Shown in pieces: positions 60,678 to 64,000 of a stretch of 64,000 nucleotides of DNA. Position numbers and translations under genes: made by a program. The stretch is from JALUZX01 sp964561605 (GTDB lineage: Bacteria > Planctomycetota > UBA1135 > JALUZX01): contig CAZLQD010000012.1 of assembly GCA_964561605.1 (NCBI GenBank), positions 62,001 to 126,000 on the forward strand, written 5' to 3'. The notes below the pieces were generated by a model. It saw only the letters and a program-made list of their open reading frames with translations, ran no database searches and was not told where the DNA came from. Numbering within the stretch: position 1 is the stretch's first letter; each line of letters opens with the position of its first letter.

Positions 60678-62062
60678 GCGCCGAATGGACGGCCGGGGTG
60701 ACGGGCGGGACGGTGGTCCGGTCCGGCCCGGCGGCCCTGGGAGCGGAGGTGGACACCCGCCGCCTCCGGAAGGGGGCTCTCTTCGCGGCCCTCGCCGGGA
60801 CCAGGCGGGACGGCCACGACTTCCTCGGCGAAGCGGCCGGCCGGGGGGCGGCGGGCCTCCTCGTCGCCCGGGAGAAGCTGGCCGGGCTGGACCTGCCCCA
60901 GGGCCCTTTCGTCGTGGCCGTCGAGGACCCGGTGGAGGCCCTGGCCCTCCTGGCACGGGCCTGGAGGAGGCTCTTCCCCGTGCCTTCCGCCGCCGTGACG
61001 GGCTCCTTCGGAAAATCCACGACGAAGGAGATCCTGGCGGCCCTCCTGGGCGGAAGGCGGGGAGGGGTCACGGCCTCGCCGGCTTCCTTCAACAACCACA
61101 TCGGCGTTCCCCTCACCCTCCTCGCCATGGGGGAAGAGACGAAATTCCTCGTGACCGAGATCGGCTCCAACGCCCCGGGAGAAGTGGCCTCCCTGGCGGA
61201 GCTTGCGGCCCCCCGGGTCGGAATCGTCACAGGGGTCGGTCCGGTCCATCTCGAGGGACTCGGCGACGAGGAGGGCGTGGCCCGGGAGAAGGGGGCCCTC
61301 CTGGAGGCCCTTCCGGAAGAGGGGACGGCCGTCCTGGACCGGGAATCTCCCTGGTTCGGCTTCCTGGCGGAACGCTCGCCCTGCCGGGTCCTCTCCGCGG
61401 CGCTGGAGGACCGGGCGGCCGAGATCCGCCCCGATGGGGTCGAGATCGGTCCCTCGTCGGTGAAGATCCGCTGGAAAGGCATCGACTTCTCCCTCCCTCT
61501 GCCGGGCAGGCACAACGCGAAGAATCTCCTCCTCGCCCTGGGGGCCTTCCTCTCCCTCGGGGGGGAGCCCGAGGAAGGAGCCCGGAACCTGGAGTCCTTC
61601 ACCCCCGTTCCGGGCAGGCTCTCCCTCCGGATCCTCCCTTCGGGGGTCCGGGTCCTGGACGATTCCTACAACAGCAACCTCCCGGCCGCCTCGGCCGCCC
61701 TGGATGTCCTTTCCTCCACGGCCTGCCGGGGGAGGAGGATCGCCTTGCTCGGGGAGATGCTCGAATCGGGCGGGAGGGCCGGGGAACTCCACCGGGAGCT
61801 GGGGCGGAGGGCGGCCGGGGCGGCCGATCTCCTTTTCTTCGTCGGAGGTTCTCCGGTGGAAGCGGCCTGCCGGGGCGCCCTGGAGAGGGGAATTCCGGAA
61901 GAGAAGGTCAGGCGGTTTCCCTCGGCCGAGGAGGCGGGCGAGGCCCTGGCGGAGCTGGTCCGCCCCGGAGACCTGGTCCTCCTGAAAGGTTCCCGGGGGA
62001 TCGGCCTGGAAAGGGTCCTGCGATTCCTCGAGGAGGGAAAGGAGGGGGGCCGTGCTGTATGA
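60674..62062 (+). CDS. murF: UDP-MurNAc-tripeptide:D-Ala-D-Ala ligase
   Basis: Completes the pentapeptide by adding D-Ala-D-Ala. The 462-residue protein has LGAEVDTRRLRKGALFAALA, the ATP site VTGSFGKSTTKEILAALLGG, ASFNNHIGVPLTLLAMGEET and ILDDSY-type residues in LDDSYNSNLPAASAALDVL, plus LPGRHNAKNLLLALGAFLSL. ATG 60674 overlaps the murE stop (ATGA); an in-frame TTG at 60665 would add three residues. Its 3' end overlaps mraY by 11 bp. Confidence 0.96.
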   Translation: MSAEWTAGVTGGTVVRSGPAALGAEVDTRRLRKGALFAALAGTRRDGHDFLGEAAGRGAAGLLVAREKLAGLDLPQGPFVVAVEDPVEALALLARAWRRLFPVPSAAVTGSFGKSTTKEILAALLGGRRGGVTASPASFNNHIGVPLTLLAMGEETKFLVTEIGSNAPGEVASLAELAAPRVGIVTGVGPVHLEGLGDEEGVAREKGALLEALPEEGTAVLDRESPWFGFLAERSPCRVLSAALEDRAAEIRPDGVEIGPSSVKIRWKGIDFSLPLPGRHNAKNLLLALGAFLSLGGEPEEGARNLESFTPVPGRLSLRILPSGVRVLDDSYNSNLPAASAALDVLSSTACRGRRIALLGEMLESGGRAGELHRELGRRAAGAADLLFFVGGSPVEAACRGALERGIPEEKVRRFPSAEEAGEALAELVRPGDLVLLKGSRGIGLERVLRFLEEGKEGGRAV

Positions 62063-63167
62063 GCTCTTCCGTTCCCTCCTCGATTGGAAGGCCGTGGAAA
62101 ACCTCTTCCACTACATCACCTTCCGTGCCGCCGGGGCGGCCCTGACGGCTTTCCTCGCCTGTCTCATCCTCGGGCCGGCCGTCCTGGCCTGGCTCGAACG
62201 CCACGGAGTGAAGGAGAGGGTTCGGAAGACTCCGGCGGACCTCCTCGAGCCTCTCCTGGAAGCCAAGAAGAACGTCCCCACCATGGGGGGCATCCTCCTG
62301 GGCGGGGCCATCCTCCTGTCGGGCCTCCTCTGGACACGCTTCGACAACAACCCGTATACCGTGGCCGGCATGGGGATCGTCCTCTTCTTCGGCGCCCTGG
62401 GCCTCTTGGACGATTGGATCAAGCTGAAGGAGGAGTTCCAGGGACTCAGGGCCTGGGTGAAGCTCCTCCTGGTCACTCTCGGAAGCCTGGGCGTGGCCCT
62501 CCTTCTCTACTGGTTCGCCATCCAGGACGGGAAGCTCTCCCAGCTCTCCCTCCTCGTACCCTTCGACAAGGACGCCCGGATCCCCTTGGCCTTCGCCGGC
62601 CCGGTGAGCTGGTTCGCCTGGTGCTGGCTCGTCCTGGCCGGGACGGGGAACGCCGTCAACCTGGCCGACGGCCTGGACGGCCTGGCGGCGGGCCTGGCGG
62701 CCTTCACGGGACTGGCCCTGGCGGTGGTCTGCTACCTTGCGGGCAGGGCGGATTTCGCCCCCTACCTCTATATTCCCTACGTGCCGGGCGCTGGTGAGAT
62801 GGCCGTCCTCCTTGCGGCCCTGGTCGGGGCCTGCATGGGGTTCCTCTGGTTCAACTGCAACCCGGCCATGGTCTTCATGGGGGACACCGGGTCCCTGCCG
62901 CTGGGAGGGCTCCTGGGTTACGCCGCCCTGGTCTCCCGCCACGAATACATCCTCTTCGTCGCCGGCGGGCTCTTCGTCGTGGAGGCCCTCTCGGTGATGA
63001 TCCAGGTGACCTCCTTCAAGCTCACAGGGAGGCGGGTCTTCTCCATCACCCCGATCCACCACGCCTTCCAGCTCAAGAGGATTCCTGAAAACCGTATCGT
63101 GGTAAGGTTCTGGATTCTGGGGGCGATCTTGAGCATGATGGCCCTGGCGATGTTGAAGGTGCGCTAG
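62052..63167 (+). CDS. mraY: Phospho-N-acetylmuramoyl-pentapeptide transferase
   Basis: Inner-membrane enzyme that makes lipid I by transferring phospho-MurNAc-pentapeptide to undecaprenyl phosphate. The 371-residue protein has about ten helices. Characteristic motifs are KKNVPTMGGILLGGAILL, GALGLLDDWIKLK (Asp pair), AVNLADGLDGLAAGLAAFTG, CNPAMVFMGDTGSLPLGGLL and FSITPIHHAFQLK. The GTG start at 62052 follows AAGGAGGGG and overlaps murF. The next gene is ftsW; murD, which commonly stands between them, is not here. Confidence 0.97.
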   Translation: MLYELFRSLLDWKAVENLFHYITFRAAGAALTAFLACLILGPAVLAWLERHGVKERVRKTPADLLEPLLEAKKNVPTMGGILLGGAILLSGLLWTRFDNNPYTVAGMGIVLFFGALGLLDDWIKLKEEFQGLRAWVKLLLVTLGSLGVALLLYWFAIQDGKLSQLSLLVPFDKDARIPLAFAGPVSWFAWCWLVLAGTGNAVNLADGLDGLAAGLAAFTGLALAVVCYLAGRADFAPYLYIPYVPGAGEMAVLLAALVGACMGFLWFNCNPAMVFMGDTGSLPLGGLLGYAALVSRHEYILFVAGGLFVVEALSVMIQVTSFKLTGRRVFSITPIHHAFQLKRIPENRIVVRFWILGAILSMMALAMLKVR

Positions 63168-64000
63168 TGAAGAGAGACCTGTTCGTAGGCCGGGCCCCGG
63201 CGGGGGACCTGGACAGGAGGGCGTCGAGGGCGGCCCTGGCGGCCTTCGCCCTGGCCCTGCTGGGCCTGGTCTTCGCAGTCTCCGTGGCGGGCCCCAAGGT
63301 GGGCCTGGGAAGGGCTCTCCTCTCCCACGGAACGAAGCTGGCCGTGGGAACCCTCATCCTTCTCCTGTTGACCCGGTTTCCCGCAAGGTCCCTGGCCCGC
63401 TTCGCCTTCCCCGCCTTCCTGGTCACCTGGGGGATGGTCCTGGCGGCGGCCCTCTTCTCTCCCGCCGTCAACGGGGCCCGGCGGTGGATCTTCCTGGCGG
63501 GACGGTCCTTCCAGCCCTCGGAACTCGCCAAGGTGGCCTTGATCGTCGTCACGGCGAAGCTCGCCGCCCGGGCGAAAAGCCCGGCGGACTACTACAAGGC
63601 CTTCTGGCCGGCGGGCCTTCTTTCCCTCACCCTCTTCCTCCAGCCCGACGTGGGGACCGCCGTGGTCTGCCTCGCCGTGGCGGGAGCCGTCCTCTTCGCC
63701 GCAGGCCTTCCCTGGAGGCACGTGGCCGTCCTGACCCTCCTGGGGGGAGTCCTCATGGCAGGGGCCTTTCTCTCCATGCCCCACGTACGCAAGAGGGTCC
63801 AGGGATTCCTGCGGCCCACGCCGGGAAGCCAGGTGAGCCTGGCCCTGGTGACGACGGGAAAGGGCGGCGCCCTGGGAACGGGGTTGGGCGGGGGGGAGAT
63901 GAAGCTGGGACACCTGCCCCAGTGCGGGAACGATTTCATCTTCTCCGTCGTGGGAGAAGAACTGGGCTTTTTGGGCGGGGCCCTGGTCCTGTTCCTTCTC
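63167..64000 (+). CDS. ftsW: FtsW-type septal glycosyltransferase (SEDS), partial at right edge
   Basis: The first 278 codons are inside the window, from GTG 63167, whose G is also the last base of the mraY TAG. Membrane helices begin at AALAAFALALLGLVFAVSVA. SEDS signatures are NGARRWIFLAGRSFQPSELA, LFLQPDVGTAVVCLAVAGAV and GGGEMKLGHLPQCGNDFIFS with VVGEELGFLGGALVL. The FtsW class polymerises septal glycan with the class B PBP encoded upstream; RodA cannot be excluded by sequence alone but the dcw location supports FtsW. Confidence 0.94.
   Translation, partial: MKRDLFVGRAPAGDLDRRASRAALAAFALALLGLVFAVSVAGPKVGLGRALLSHGTKLAVGTLILLLLTRFPARSLARFAFPAFLVTWGMVLAAALFSPAVNGARRWIFLAGRSFQPSELAKVALIVVTAKLAARAKSPADYYKAFWPAGLLSLTLFLQPDVGTAVVCLAVAGAVLFAAGLPWRHVAVLTLLGGVLMAGAFLSMPHVRKRVQGFLRPTPGSQVSLALVTTGKGGALGTGLGGGEMKLGHLPQCGNDFIFSVVGEELGFLGGALVLFLL

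Overview
The window is very GC-rich, densely coding DNA from a Gram-negative, peptidoglycan-containing bacterium. LpxD, LptB, an OprB-type porin and a secretin show an outer membrane, and the DNPR motif in MurE predicts meso-diaminopimelate in the wall. Arginine is often AGG, ribosome sites are GGAGG-rich, and GTG starts are common. A signal peptidase I with a large insert, several HEAT proteins ending in a Trp-rich tail, and DUF3857/transglutaminase and lipocalin-like secreted proteins make me favour a Planctomycetota-like or related deep-branching lineage. This is inference: the window has no rRNA or other phylogenetic marker I can score.

Layout. 1-5.3 kb: edge of a TPR gene, a zinc-ribbon/HEAT membrane protein, pyruvate kinase, an AI-2E family permease and a convergent histidine kinase. 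5.3-9.2 kb (minus): etfB-etfA followed by the kinase, then a REC/HD-GYP c-di-GMP phosphodiesterase and lptB. 9.5-14.3 kb (minus): rph-rdgB-lepA-lepB. 14.6-16.9 kb (plus): porin and class I fructose-bisphosphate aldolase. 16.9-24.9 kb (minus): gspD-E-F-G-H-I-J, a compact type II secretion set without C, K, L or M in view. 25.1-31.8 kb (plus): NhaD-like antiporter, PTS IIA-like protein, a 1115-residue membrane spermidine-synthase-like/TPR/HEAT fusion, and lpxD. 31.7-39.1 kb (minus): three exported proteins, namely trypsin-TPR-lipocalin, Big_5-lipocalin and an S41 peptidase. 39.2-47.8 kb (minus): a PEP-synthase-like protein with degenerate receiver domains, gdhA, and a pair of DUF3857 proteins of which only one keeps the transglutaminase triad. 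47.9-49.9 kb (plus): two exported proteins of unknown function. 49.9-53.7 kb (minus): glucan phosphorylase and a GNAT-like protein. 53.8-55.3 kb (plus): a HEAT lipoprotein and a zinc-ribbon protein. 55.4-64 kb (plus): the division/cell-wall cluster mraZ-rsmH-ftsL-ftsI-murE-murF-mraY-ftsW, running off the right edge and lacking murD between mraY and ftsW.

Most genes are ordinary housekeeping. The points I would look at again are: a 39-bp element with C-run/G-run arms, found in the two convergent intergenic gaps at 16.9 and 31.8 kb and tandemly duplicated into the end of an S41 peptidase; a zinc-ribbon + HEAT + Trp-rich-tail architecture that is fused at 0.4 kb and split over two overlapping genes at 53.8 kb; the exported trypsin/Big_5/lipocalin/S41 operon; the receiver-PEP-synthase hybrid; and a clear 10-bp-periodic MraZ operator. 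I found no tRNA, rRNA, CRISPR array, prophage or insertion sequence.
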